Assembly: GCA_963731665.1 (NCBI GenBank)
Contig: CAVSWP010000011.1
Span: forward strand, 1,174,385-1,238,384
Origin: Chersky-840 sp035604715
GTDB lineage: Bacteria; Actinomycetota; Acidimicrobiia; Acidimicrobiales; UBA8190
Direction: 5' to 3'
Length of the DNA: 64,000 nt
Positions 43,880 through 52,676 of the stretch are shown here, piece by piece. The notes under the pieces were generated by a model. That model did not search any database and was not told the DNA's origin. It was given only the letters and a program-made list of their open reading frames with translations. The stretch's first letter is position 1, and every line of letters starts with the position of its first letter. The position numbers and the translations under genes were made by a program.

Positions 43880-44224
43880 TTACACGGACCGCGAAATGCG
43901 ACACCGCGCGGACCAACTCGGGGCCGAGGTGCGCGAGGCGAAGCTGGAGCTTGAACGTCTGGAGGCTCTGCGGGAGGCCCCCCTCTCCGATCTGCGCAGG
44001 TCGAAGCGGAGCGACATGGGACGGTCAAAGCAGGCAGAGAGGGCAAGCACGACGTAGGCCACGGTGAACGACGAGGTGACGCCAGGGTGGATCAGCTCAT
44101 CGATGGCCTCACGTAGTGAGAACGCCGCACCGCCGACGAACACGCCGAGACCAGCAAGCAGCGCCCAAAAGTACGCTTCCCGCCCGTACCCCAAGGCATG
44201 GTGATCGTCAGCGCGGCGGCTGCT
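43880..44224 (-). pseudogene. Cation diffusion facilitator fragment
   Basis: The open frame gives DHHALGYGREAYFWALLAGL, GVFVGGAAFSLREAIDELIH and PGVTSSFTVAYVVLALSACF, the third and fourth membrane segments of CDF metal exporters (HPFGYGRExYFW is typical). A stop precedes it at 44225-44227. After about 44030 the text turns into Arg/Ser-rich sequence without homology. Both ends of the transporter are missing, so it is a relic. Confidence 0.6.
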
Positions 44225-44365
44225 TCAGCCGTCGCCGTCGCCGTCTCCGGACTGTCAGCGCGGCTCGTTCCCCAGAGCGCCCGTAATCGGGGATCCCGTG
44301 CGGTACCAGGCTGGGTTTGGGCGGACCTCGGGAATACGATGTTGGATCGACATGAGGAATCAACG

Positions 44366-44557
44366 ATGAGGCCATGGGAGGAAGAGGAGTACCGCCGGTA
44401 CCAGGGAATGCCCGCTGACCACCAGCCGCAGGCGGATCCCGGAAGAGCTGAGCTGCGCTGGCTCCGACACCCCTACACCTGGCTCCGCTGGTGGGTCACT
44501 GTTCGTCGCCTAGGACCGTACGCTCCCGACTTCGACGATTTCCGCCAAAGCCGCTAA
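44366..44557 (+). CDS. Small Trp/Arg-rich protein
   Basis: A 63-residue protein: an acidic start (MRPWEEEEYRRYQGMP), then LRWLRHPYTWLRWWVTVRRL and an acidic end. The central Trp/Arg stretch could lie on a membrane. ATG 44366 has GAGGAA six bases upstream; an in-frame ATG at 44339 has none. No family is recognised. Confidence 0.5.
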   Translation: MRPWEEEEYRRYQGMPADHQPQADPGRAELRWLRHPYTWLRWWVTVRRLGPYAPDFDDFRQSR

Positions 44558-44882
44558 CCACGCAGAAGAGCCCAATCGGCCCGCCCGATCCTCCGGGCTC
44601 CCCTCACCACTACGCATCTCTACACCTGGGGTTCGGAAGCATCCCCTCGGGAAGTGCCGCTCCACTGCCGGGTCTGGTGCCAAGGGCCAGGGGGCCTCAA
44701 GCCGCGATATTCGGGGGCTATGCGCCCCCTGTGTTTCAGTGCGAGGCACGCCGATCGTTCAGGGGCAGTGAGTCACTGGCCGGTGGCAAGCCGAGCCATA
44801 TTCGCGGCCCGTGGCGATCTCGGGTGGTTGAGGCGCCTCGGGCTTTCCGGGGGCACAAGACGTCCGGAGCTGGCCTGAGGGA
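44558..44882. other. No supported gene
   Basis: A weak hairpin near the left end (GCCCG and CGGGC around ATCCTC) may end transcription of the small upstream gene. Open frames across the rest lack start signals and homology. Confidence 0.4.
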
Positions 44883-45323
44883 TCAGGCGTGATCGGTGTT
44901 GACAATCAGCAGGCTGCAAGGACAATGGTGTGACACCTTGTTGGGCACGCTTCCAAGCACAAACCGCTTGATCCCAGTCATGCCCCGGTTGCCGATCACT
45001 AAGAGATCTGCATCGGTGGCTTCGGCCACGGTGAGAAGGACATCGGCAGGATCCCCATCGACATTGTGAATCTGCGTCGAGACGCCCTCGCCCGTGGCAT
45101 CGGCAGCGACTTGCGCACAGATGCGCTCGCCCTCGTCGTGCATCGCTGCGTTTGCGGCTGCAACCCGAGCAGGGTCCACATGCTCGCCCCCCAAGGTGAC
45201 CTTACGCCACACATGGACCACGTGAAGGGTCACCCCGTCCGACTTTGCCAGGGCGAGCGCCTCTCTGACAGCGACGCCGGCCCGGGCTGAGCCATCGGTC
45301 CCAACCACGATGACCTTATACAT
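44883..45323 (-). CDS. Universal stress protein (UspA family)
   Basis: A 146-residue single-domain protein: YKVIVVGTDGSARAGVAVRE at the start and the ATP-binding signature GNRGMTGIKRFVLGSVPNKV near the end, then CPCSLLIVNT. It should bind ATP as a dimer and act in stress or dormancy, as in other actinobacteria. It is divergent from the sigma-factor gene. The gap 45324-45782 holds no other gene but has a direct repeat of GATCCTGCTCGG 37 bp apart. Confidence 0.9.
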   Translation of the reverse strand: MYKVIVVGTDGSARAGVAVREALALAKSDGVTLHVVHVWRKVTLGGEHVDPARVAAANAAMHDEGERICAQVAADATGEGVSTQIHNVDGDPADVLLTVAEATDADLLVIGNRGMTGIKRFVLGSVPNKVSHHCPCSLLIVNTDHA

Positions 45324-45782
45324 GGTGAATGCTCCAAGCTCGATAATGCGAGGCTGCCATTGTCTGGGACATTAGATCGAATCAGACCTTTGGGAAACTC
45401 TGGCGGCACTGTCCGTCGCAGCACAATGCGTGGATACAGGTCGGTCGGACGGTCCAAGGAGACATCTGAAACCAGTGCTTCAAGAGTGGACTGTTCGACG
45501 GCATGGCTCTACTTCCGACCGGAAGGGGCCGTGGGAGCGCGTCAGGTCCAGCGGGGACCCAAGCCGAAACAGCGGCCCCGGGTGATCCTGCTCGGAAGCT
45601 CGCCGAGTTGGCCTCGGCCGGGGGCGATCCTGCTCGGTCCAGGGTGGCGAACCTGGCGCGCGCAACCGGGTGATCTCGATCGGCCTGAAGGTGGTCGAGC
45701 CGTCTCCGTCAGGGCGCAGAGAACCGGCGCATTAAGCGTGCCTCGAACCTATTTTTTTGTCTTAGGCGAGCAAGACGGATGG

Positions 45783-46412
45783 ATGACCGAACTCTTGTGG
45801 GGCGTGCGGACACTATTAGATGTGACTTCCTTCTCCGAAGCTGCCGACGTTGAGCTCCTGGCTATGGCAAGATCCGAGCCCGAGGCGTTCGGCGAGCTGT
45901 TCAAGCGCCACTCGCGATCGGTGTATGCCTACTGCGCCCGGCGGACCGGCAACCTCGATTTGGCTGAGGACCTGACCAGTGTCGTGTTCATGGAGGCGTT
46001 CCGCCGCCGCCACAAGTTGCATCTCTCGAACGCCAGCGCCTTGCCCTGGCTTCTCGGAGTGGCCACCAATGTTGCTCGAAACGCGGACCGCTCGGTCCGA
46101 AGATACCGATCGGCGCTCGATCGGCTCCCGACTCTGCCAAACAGTGCGAGCTCCGAAGACGACGCGATCGAGCGCCTCGAGGCACAAGACGCACTGGCCC
46201 GTGCTCTTGAAGCGATCTCGGCACTCACCCGGGCGGAACAGGAAGTCGTCCTGCTGGTCCTGTGGAGCGAGCTCACCTACGCCGATGCGGCAACTGCGCT
46301 CGACATCCCGGTCGGCACCGTCCGCTCTCGTCTGGCCAGTGCCAGGGCCAAGTTCAACGGCGCGACCACCGTCACGAAGACAATCATCCCATCCATACAG
46401 GAGACCCGATGA
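45783..46412 (+). CDS. ECF sigma factor
   Basis: A 209-residue protein with sigma-70 region 2 (FGELFKRHSRSVYAYCARRT, LAEDLTSVVFMEAFRRRHKL) and region 4 (ALTRAEQEVVLLVLWSELTY, IPVGTVRSRLASARAKF). The ATG at 45783 is used; a GTG at 45822 is possible. Its stop overlaps the next start (ATGA), so the membrane protein that follows is its likely partner. Its target promoters are unknown. Confidence 0.88.
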   Translation: MTELLWGVRTLLDVTSFSEAADVELLAMARSEPEAFGELFKRHSRSVYAYCARRTGNLDLAEDLTSVVFMEAFRRRHKLHLSNASALPWLLGVATNVARNADRSVRRYRSALDRLPTLPNSASSEDDAIERLEAQDALARALEAISALTRAEQEVVLLVLWSELTYADAATALDIPVGTVRSRLASARAKFNGATTVTKTIIPSIQETR

Positions 46413-47209
46413 ACTACCTCCAAACCCCAACTGTCCCCAACCTGGACGACCTCCGACTCTCGACTCGACAGGCTCACCTGGTGCGAGAGATCACCGTGCA
46501 CCGCCGAAACCGACAGAGGGGCGGCCTGGCGGTCGGCGGCGGTGCCCTTGTTGCAGGGGGTGTTGCGACCGTCGTGCTGGTGCTCGCCGGCCCCGGTACC
46601 GCCAACGCGTTCGCGGCCTGGACGCCATCTCCGACGACGCCATCGCCCGGCCAGGTATCGAGCGCCGAGGCGGCATGCGAGGCAGGGGCGGCCTCACCGC
46701 CGCGGGGCGCGCCACCGGGATTGCCCCCAGGCGCGACCCAAGTGTCGCTGGTCGATACCCGCGGACCCTTCACACTGGTCTTGTTCGGGGCAAACACCTC
46801 TACGAAAGGGACACTCATGTGCGTGAGCGGCCCGTCGATCACCGGCGCGCAAGAAAACTCGCAAATGAGCGAGTCATTCGGTAGCCAGCCGGTGTTGCCC
46901 AAGGCTGGCCAGATTGCTGTCGACCGGCTCCAAGCCGAATCCGCCAACAACGGTCAGGCTTACACGATCGCTGAAGGTTCGGTCGGTTCGGGCGTGACGG
47001 CCGCGACGTTGGTGCTGAGCGATGGCTCGGACGTCGTTACCACGACCGGCACCGGTCTCTTCCTCGCCTGGTGGCCTGGAAGTGCTGTCGTCACGTCCGC
47101 GACTGTGACCACCGCCACGGGAACGACAACTCAGCCGATCAGCTCTCCGACGCCAGATACCGGCGGTTCCGGAAACAGCGTCAAGCGATCCATCGGCATA
47201 GGGCAGTGA
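46409..47209 (+). CDS. Membrane protein coupled to ECF sigma factor
   Basis: A 266-residue protein with a cytoplasmic N-terminus of about 45 residues (PNLDDLRLSTRQAHLVREIT), one membrane segment (LAVGGGALVAGGVATVVLVL) and a Pro/Thr/Ser-rich outer part with two Cys. The layout and four-base overlap with the sigma gene suggest an anti-sigma factor or sensor. No zinc-binding HxxxCxxC motif is present, so it is not a ZAS-type protein. CU044_5270-like proteins have this arrangement. Confidence 0.6.
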   Translation: MNYLQTPTVPNLDDLRLSTRQAHLVREITVHRRNRQRGGLAVGGGALVAGGVATVVLVLAGPGTANAFAAWTPSPTTPSPGQVSSAEAACEAGAASPPRGAPPGLPPGATQVSLVDTRGPFTLVLFGANTSTKGTLMCVSGPSITGAQENSQMSESFGSQPVLPKAGQIAVDRLQAESANNGQAYTIAEGSVGSGVTAATLVLSDGSDVVTTTGTGLFLAWWPGSAVVTSATVTTATGTTTQPISSPTPDTGGSGNSVKRSIGIGQ

Positions 47210-47444
47210 CCCGCGAGTCGTTCTCTTGTCGGCGCCCGAAAGAACATCAGCTCGGTGTGCGGGGGCACGCCGAGGCCTGACATGACCGCAATTAATGACC
47301 GCATTCGCCCCTAGAGACGGGTACGCGAGATGTGTCGTTCCCGGCCTGGTCAGACTCAGCGGTGCGGGGCGGTCCAGGTAGTGGCTACAGCCCGCGTCAC
47401 GACGTTGCCAGCATTCCGGTCAAGTCAGATCTAATGTCGCCGCG

Positions 47445-47885
47445 GTGAGTTCATCGCCAGATCATGCCGATCCGATCGAGAGAGCACGTTGGGCGACCGA
47501 GTTCTTCGGTCCACTCGTGCCTGGTCAGCTTGGCTGTGTTTTCGACCACTGCGCCAAGGATCTGGTTATTGGTCACATCGACGTCACCGAGAATCTCATT
47601 GCAGGAACTGGATTCCTATTTGCTCCTGCCGTCATTGCTCTCGCAGACACATGCGCAGCACTCGGATGTGGCAACAACGTTTCTGACGGCGGGTCGTTTA
47701 CGACGATCGAGTTGAAGTCGAACTTCCTTTCGTCCGCTCGTACTGGCGAGCGAGTGTCCTGCAGGTGTCTCCCTGTTCATATCGGACGTCAGACTCATGT
47801 CTGGGATGCCGAGGTGACGAACGACTCGACGGGAAGGCTGATGGCTCTTTTCCGATGTACTCAGATGATCCTCTGGCCGAGATGA
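47445..47885 (+). CDS. Hot-dog-fold thioesterase (PaaI type)
   Basis: A 146-residue protein: GTGFLFAPAVIALADTCAAL around the central helix, where Asp replaces the usual Asn/Gly-Gly-rich entry, then GGSFTTIELKSNFLSSARTG and VWDAEVTNDSTGRLMALFRC. These match PaaI-like acyl-CoA thioesterases; the substrate is unknown. GTG is the start. It is convergent with the SRPBCC gene. The 47210-47444 stretch has no gene. Confidence 0.75.
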   Translation: MSSSPDHADPIERARWATEFFGPLVPGQLGCVFDHCAKDLVIGHIDVTENLIAGTGFLFAPAVIALADTCAALGCGNNVSDGGSFTTIELKSNFLSSARTGERVSCRCLPVHIGRQTHVWDAEVTNDSTGRLMALFRCTQMILWPR

Positions 47886-47900
47886 CGAGCGGGCCGAATC

Positions 47901-48374
47901 TTATGAAGTGGCCAGTTGGGCTAGGTGGGCCAGCGAGTTGCCCAGATGGTCCGGAGGGAACGGGGGAAACTGGAGGTGCTGGCGGAGGGAGTCTGGAACC
48001 GCCGACCAGTCGTAGGAGAGTGTGACTCTGGTCTTGGACGGGCCGGCCGGCGTGAGGTCGTAGCGCCACACCCAGCCGCCGAAGCTCACGTTGCCGTCGC
48101 CAGCATCGTGGCCCGGCTCCCAGGAGATGGCTCTAGGGGGGTCGAACGCCTGAACCCGGTTGACCATCTGGTAGCCCCCATCCGGGTGGTTTGCGTGGTA
48201 CATGGCCATCCCGAAGGTTTGGCCGGCCGCGCTCAACGGTTGGCTATCAAGAGATTCACGGACCCAGCCAGTGCCGTCGATCGCGGCGTGCTTGGTCGGG
48301 TCGGCAAGTACTGCGAAGATTGATGCCGCCGGGGCATCGATGACGGTGGTGGCGCTGACGCTTTTGTCGGCCAT
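47901..48374 (-). CDS. SRPBCC (START-like) family protein
   Basis: A 157-residue lipid-binding-fold protein: ATTVIDAPAASIFAVLADPT at the start, the Trp-rich FDPPRAISWEPGHDAG and VWRYDLTPAGPSKTRVTLSY, and a C-terminal amphipathic helix (HLGNSLAHLAQLA). It may bind a hydrophobic ligand. AAGGAG lies eight bases before ATG 48374; a longer in-frame extension has no support. Confidence 0.85.
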   Translation of the reverse strand: MADKSVSATTVIDAPAASIFAVLADPTKHAAIDGTGWVRESLDSQPLSAAGQTFGMAMYHANHPDGGYQMVNRVQAFDPPRAISWEPGHDAGDGNVSFGGWVWRYDLTPAGPSKTRVTLSYDWSAVPDSLRQHLQFPPFPPDHLGNSLAHLAQLATS

Positions 48375-48568
48375 GTAGTCGTCTCCTTGTGAGATGGAGT
48401 CTCTTTGCCGGCTCTGACGGTTCTCAAGATCGGAACTCATTGGTCGAGCCGCCAATGCCTCCGCCAGATGATTCTCAAAGGACCGTTGCACGTCAAAGGG
48501 CGGACAGGGTGGGAACGACTCAGGGGGTCGTCACAAGCCGCGGACTTCTCTTAGCCTTCAGCTCAACC

Positions 48569-49216
48569 CTAGCTGATACTCCTTTGACCAGCGGCAACGG
48601 CCGTAGCCTCAATGAGACGTTTCGGGGGAACGGGCTTGCGCAGAAACTCGACGACAACTGACCCAAAGCGATTGCGTATTTCGGCTTCATCCGCGTCTTC
48701 GAATGCCGAACAGACCACAACGGGGGGAGGTTTGACCAGGCCTTCCAACATCGTCCGGCCATCTAGGCGGGGAAGACGCAGGTCCAGGAGCATCACGTTG
48801 ATCTCGTGACGGCGCAACTTGTCCAAAGCCTCGAGACCATCTGCAGCGCTAAGAACGACATAGCCCTCGTCGCGGAGGATGGCCGCCATCGAATCACGCA
48901 TGGCCTTCTGGTCCTCCACGATCAACACCTGGGCACCAGACTTCGGGTGGGTACCGGGACTATGTGCTGGTTTGAGATCGCACTCCGGAGAAACACCCGT
49001 GTCAGTTGCTACAACGCCGGCGTGCGCCAATGCACGTGCCCTCCCCGACCCCTCTATTCCGAACGCCTTGGTGCGTCTGCTTCGCCCTCCGGCCTTGAGG
49101 TTCTCCGCCGCCTTCAACTCGGACCAACAGACGTCGCACAAATGGCGTCCGTCGCGCCCTCCGCTGGTGAATCGGCGAAGGCATTGCGCGCAGGTGGACT
49201 CGGGGGAAACGACCAC
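48569..49216 (-). CDS. Response regulator receiver protein with N-terminal zinc ribbon
   Basis: A 215-residue protein. Residues about 6-35 hold two CxxC pairs (CAQCLRRF and CDVCW), a zinc-ribbon-like knuckle. A linker leads to a receiver domain: VLIVEDQKAMRDSM, phospho-accepting Asp in LLDLRLPRLDG, Ser/Thr in VVCSAF and Lys in FLRKPVPP. There is no DNA-binding output domain, so output may go through the zinc ribbon. GTG 49216 is chosen because AAGGAGG (49226-49232) is nine bases upstream; earlier in-frame starts add an Arg-rich stretch. No kinase is adjacent. Confidence 0.75.
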   Translation of the reverse strand: MVVSPESTCAQCLRRFTSGGRDGRHLCDVCWSELKAAENLKAGGRSRRTKAFGIEGSGRARALAHAGVVATDTGVSPECDLKPAHSPGTHPKSGAQVLIVEDQKAMRDSMAAILRDEGYVVLSAADGLEALDKLRRHEINVMLLDLRLPRLDGRTMLEGLVKPPPVVVCSAFEDADEAEIRNRFGSVVVEFLRKPVPPKRLIEATAVAAGQRSIS

Positions 49217-49508
49217 CGTCGATCTCCTCCTTCGGGAAGGACCTAGGCGTGCTCTTCGAGGTCCCAGAACCCCGACATCCGGCATGATCTCAGCTTGCAC
49301 GGCCGTAAACGGGTTAGCGACCGCGCAAGCACCTGTCCACCGAAGGTAATTTCACCTGTTGACGGGCTTAACCTCACCAACCATGTGGTGCCCAACGGGA
49401 CCTTGCGGTGCGAGCCCTGGCCGTTGGGTCCAGCTCGAATCCCGGGACATCGCGGACTGCGGATGAGGCGGGGTCGCTTCGGGACGTGTTCGAGCTCCAT
49501 GACCGTGA

Positions 49509-49698
49509 ACCGGCCAGTGGGAGCAAGAAATCGGCCGCAAACTCAAGGACGACCCCCGCTTTCAGGCCCTCGAGGACTACCGAGGGCTCGTGACTGAGCA
49601 GACGGCCGCCACAGCAATGCCGGGGGCGTCTCGGGGTATAGCTGAGTTTGTAAGTCGGCTCGGGAAGCTTTCTGCACGCTCCACTGTTGCCAACTCAC
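49509..49698 (+). pseudogene. Coding-like fragment without start
   Basis: The frame opens right after a TGA at 49506-49508 and reads QWEQEIGRKLKDDPRFQALE, DYRGLVTEQTAATAMPGASR, GIAEFVSRLGKL, a helical, well-biased text with no start codon at its beginning. A GTG at 49590 could start it. It runs into the DUF427 gene in another frame. It may be a 5'-truncated gene. Nothing else is seen in 49301-49508. Confidence 0.35.
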
Positions 49699-50454
49699 AT
49701 GGAGAGCGAGCACTCACGCGGGCGGGTCCGGGCGGAGCCCTCGCACAAACGGGTCAGGGCGTACCTGGGCAAGGAGCTGGCCGCCGACACGACGCACCCA
49801 CTCCTGGTCTGGGAGGTTCCGTACTACCCGGCCTACTACATCCCGTCATCAGATATCCGAGCCGAGCTCGTGCCCACGGGCAAGATCGAGCACTCCCCGA
49901 GCCTGGGCGTTGCCGACGTATACGACGTCAGGACGGCGCGGGCCACCGCTCCGTGCGGGGCCCGACGGTATCCGGCCTCGCCGATCGAGGAGATTCGTGA
50001 CACCGTCCGCCTCGTGTGGAACGCCATGGACGAATGGCTGGAGGAGGACGAGCTCGTCTACGTCCATCCTCGCGACCCGTACACCCGGGTGGACATCCTG
50101 GCCAGCTCCCGGCACGTCCGGGTCGTCGTGGACGGTGAAACCATCGCTGACTCGCATCAGCCCCGAATCCTGTTCGAGACCGGGCTCCCACCGCGCCATT
50201 ACCTTCCCCTGCCTGACATGCGGCTGGACCTCCTGACGCCATCGCAGACGGAAACGCACTGCCCGTACAAGGGCACGGCGACCTATTGGCATCTCGACGT
50301 CAATGGCCATCACTACGACGACTTTGTCTGGATCTACCGGGCGCCGCTGCCCGAGAGCCAGAGAATCGCCGGATTGGCCGCGTTCTACAACGAGAAGATC
50401 GACCTGTACATCGATGGCGTGCTGCAGGAGCGGGTGCGAACCAAGTTCAGTTAA
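49699..50454 (+). CDS. DUF427 protein, two tandem domains
   Basis: A 251-residue protein with two copies of the DUF427 fold. The first is about residues 15-105 (HPLLVWEVPYYPAYYIPSSD). The second is about 125-235 (HVRVVVDGETIADSHQPRIL, ETGLPPRHYLPLPDMRLDLL, HCPYKGTATYWHLDVNGHHY, DFVWIYRAPLPESQRIAGLA, FYNEKIDLYIDG). The second is the more typical. Function unknown. ATG 49699 fits the family start. Confidence 0.88.
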   Translation: MESEHSRGRVRAEPSHKRVRAYLGKELAADTTHPLLVWEVPYYPAYYIPSSDIRAELVPTGKIEHSPSLGVADVYDVRTARATAPCGARRYPASPIEEIRDTVRLVWNAMDEWLEEDELVYVHPRDPYTRVDILASSRHVRVVVDGETIADSHQPRILFETGLPPRHYLPLPDMRLDLLTPSQTETHCPYKGTATYWHLDVNGHHYDDFVWIYRAPLPESQRIAGLAAFYNEKIDLYIDGVLQERVRTKFS

Positions 50455-50588
50455 GCGCTGTGGGGACGGGTGAACCGACCGGCAACCCGAAGTTTGTATC
50501 GAAGTGGAACCTGGGCGCAAGGTGGCTCGGTACCGAAGGGTCTCTGGCAGGAGAGCCTCCACCGTTGGGCTGATCGTCGTGACGTCGT

Positions 50589-51302
50589 CTACTCGCCCGT
50601 GAATCGAAACTCCGCCTGCCACGAGTCGTCAGTGTGGACAACCTCCCAATAGCGCTCAGCAATACGATCCGGGTCAAAGGAAGTACCGGCAACGATCTGT
50701 CCGGCGATCGTGAGGGTAGCCACGCGGATGCCGTCCGGTTCCAAGTCGGCTCCGAGCATCGTAGCGGCCGATCGAAGAGCGGCTTTGCCAAGGGAGATCG
50801 TTGCGAGGGCTGGGATCGGATTGTCGGCAAATCCACCCCCGGTGACGATCATGATGCCGAATCCCGCATCCTTCATTGCTGGGGATGCCACTTGCGCGAC
50901 GACGATGGCACTAATGACGTCGACTGCATAAGCCGCCTGCAAGTGGGCGATGCTCGAACTCAGGAGCTGATCCGGCGCACCCATGACCGCGTTGTAGATG
51001 ATGACTCCCGGCGCACCGTCTCCATCGTAGAGCTCGATCATTCGGGCACCCAGCCCCTCGGGGTCGCTTGCGTCCGCCTCGATGGTGCCGATCTCGGCGC
51101 CCGTGTCGGCCAAACTGGCCGTGAGTTGACCTAGGCCGTCGGTGCTCCGAGCAACCAACGTGACTCGGTAACCTCCGACAGCGAAACGACGAGCCACAGC
51201 CAAGCCCAGGCCCGGACCGGCCCCAACCAGTAGCAGGTGACGGCGGTCGACTGCGTCGCCACTACGGCTTCCTTCACGGTCGCTCGTAGGTGTGACTTGC
51301 AT
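50589..51302 (-). CDS. SDR-family protein lacking the catalytic Tyr
   Basis: A 237-residue Rossmann protein: cofactor loop LLLVGAGPGLGLAVARRFA, VTLVARST, ADASDPEG and NAVMG. The catalytic position reads ATISLGKAALRSAATML: Lys is kept, but the residue four before it, normally Tyr, is Ile. Such divergent SDRs may not reduce carbonyls by the usual mechanism. It is convergent with DUF427. Confidence 0.8.
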   Translation of the reverse strand: MQVTPTSDREGSRSGDAVDRRHLLLVGAGPGLGLAVARRFAVGGYRVTLVARSTDGLGQLTASLADTGAEIGTIEADASDPEGLGARMIELYDGDGAPGVIIYNAVMGAPDQLLSSSIAHLQAAYAVDVISAIVVAQVASPAMKDAGFGIMIVTGGGFADNPIPALATISLGKAALRSAATMLGADLEPDGIRVATLTIAGQIVAGTSFDPDRIAERYWEVVHTDDSWQAEFRFTGE

Positions 51303-52068
51303 GAGTGCCCCTGACTCGATCGAGGCGGCGTTCGGACTTTAGGTCCACACCGTGCAGCTTGGCATCTAGGAATCCCCTCGTCTCAGCCGACGATTCCCCC
51401 TGCCCGCGCTAGCCACGAGGGCCAGCGGCATCGCCATTCCGCTCGGAAGACCATGGAGAGACTGCGTCCAAGACTCACCTCCGCAAGTCCATTGTGACAA
51501 AAAGTCCACTGCTGAGAAGGTGGTGGTCAGGCGTCTCCGTAGGTGGGCGAGTACATCTCGTTCAACACCGTGACCTGGTCTGTTGCCGGCCGCAGGGGGT
51601 GCGAGCACCCGTGGCCATCGTGGTGCTGGCACTGGTGCGGCTACAGACGGGCTTACTCCCCACGTCCTGCTCGGCAACGCTCTCTACGAGCTCTCGCTCC
51701 ACGTCGTCGATGGCAAGTTCGTGTCGATGACCTCGACCGGCATCGACCTCACCCAAAACTCTAGGCGTCGAGTATTCCCAACTGACTCTGAATGTGGCAG
51801 CGAACCCAGTCCAAGACGTCGGCCTCCCGTCCACGGTCATGACAACCACGCACAATCAGGCCGGTGATGTCATCCCGGACGGCCGACCCGTCGGCCAAAG
51901 ACGACCGCGGCTGACTCGTTGAGCCCGTGTCGAATCGCCGCACAGAGGGCGCGCAACACCGAGTGCGCGCCATTTGCGCTGAACTTCGCTGTGAGTCGGA
52001 CGAGGGTCGGGAACAGCACGCCTCGACACGGATCGTCCTACACTCGGCCCCGTTGACGGCCCAGCTGG
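51303..52068. other. 0.77 kb without a confident gene
   Basis: On the plus strand 51583-51770 reads TDGLTPHVLLGNALYELSLH, VVDGKFVSMTSTGIDLT, which looks coding but has no supported start and becomes Arg-rich at the end. It may be a decayed gene. The rest shows nothing. Confidence 0.35.
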
Positions 52069-52374
52069 CTATACCTTGCCGGCCGCCTCAACTTCGTTGT
52101 ATATCGCAATGGCGGGAGGGCCGGTGACGCCAACAGACTCCATGATCTTCGCGACCTTGACGTTGCCCTCGAAGAAGCTCTGGAACTGTTCCGCCGTGTC
52201 CCACTCGTCAATGACGACGAGTTCGCCCTCGCGGGCAATGAAGGTGTGGTGGATGAGGCCACCGCCCTTGGTGTCCTCGGTGATCTCCTCTAGGAGCGCG
52301 GCGTTGGACTGCAAGCCTGCTATGGCCTTCTCGATGTCGGCAACTTGGAAGTGGGCAATGACGGTGACACTCAT
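52069..52374 (-). CDS. Antibiotic-biosynthesis-monooxygenase-like protein
   Basis: A 101-residue ferredoxin-fold protein: VTVIAHFQVADIEKAIAGLQ, IHHTFIAREGELVVIDEWDT, AEQFQSFFEGNVKVAKIMES, VGVTGPPAIAIYNEVE. This matches the small ABM-type barrel, distantly like the protein at 3429-3728. Catalysis is not established for most members. Confidence 0.75.
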   Translation of the reverse strand: MSVTVIAHFQVADIEKAIAGLQSNAALLEEITEDTKGGGLIHHTFIAREGELVVIDEWDTAEQFQSFFEGNVKVAKIMESVGVTGPPAIAIYNEVEAAGKV

Positions 52375-52507
52375 GGCGGGGACTTCTCCTCAGTAGGTCG
52401 ACCACCCCCTCTGAGGCGGTCCGGCCAAGTTACGACATTTCTGTTGTGCCCGCTCGGCAGTCGTTTCGCGCTTGGACATGGGTGACAGGCACCACAGGAT
52501 TCACCAC

Positions 52508-52526
52508 CGGACCGTTCGACGGTCCG
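52508..52526. repeat. 19-bp palindrome with 8-bp arms
   Basis: CGGACCGT, TCG, ACGGTCCG. It lies 134 bp upstream of the ABM-like gene and 150 bp before the gene at 52677, in the otherwise empty 52375-52676 interval. It may be an operator. Confidence 0.45.
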
Positions 52527-52676
52527 TGTCATCAGGAGTCATGTCTGGCGCCTTAGCTGGCGCTGCGGCGGACACCCGTGGATACACCCACAAGTGAGTG
52601 AAAGTCGGCCCAGGAGGGACGTGCCAGGACCGCTCCGGCCTGCAATTGTCAAGCGGTCCCAATAGCGGAGAGGAAG

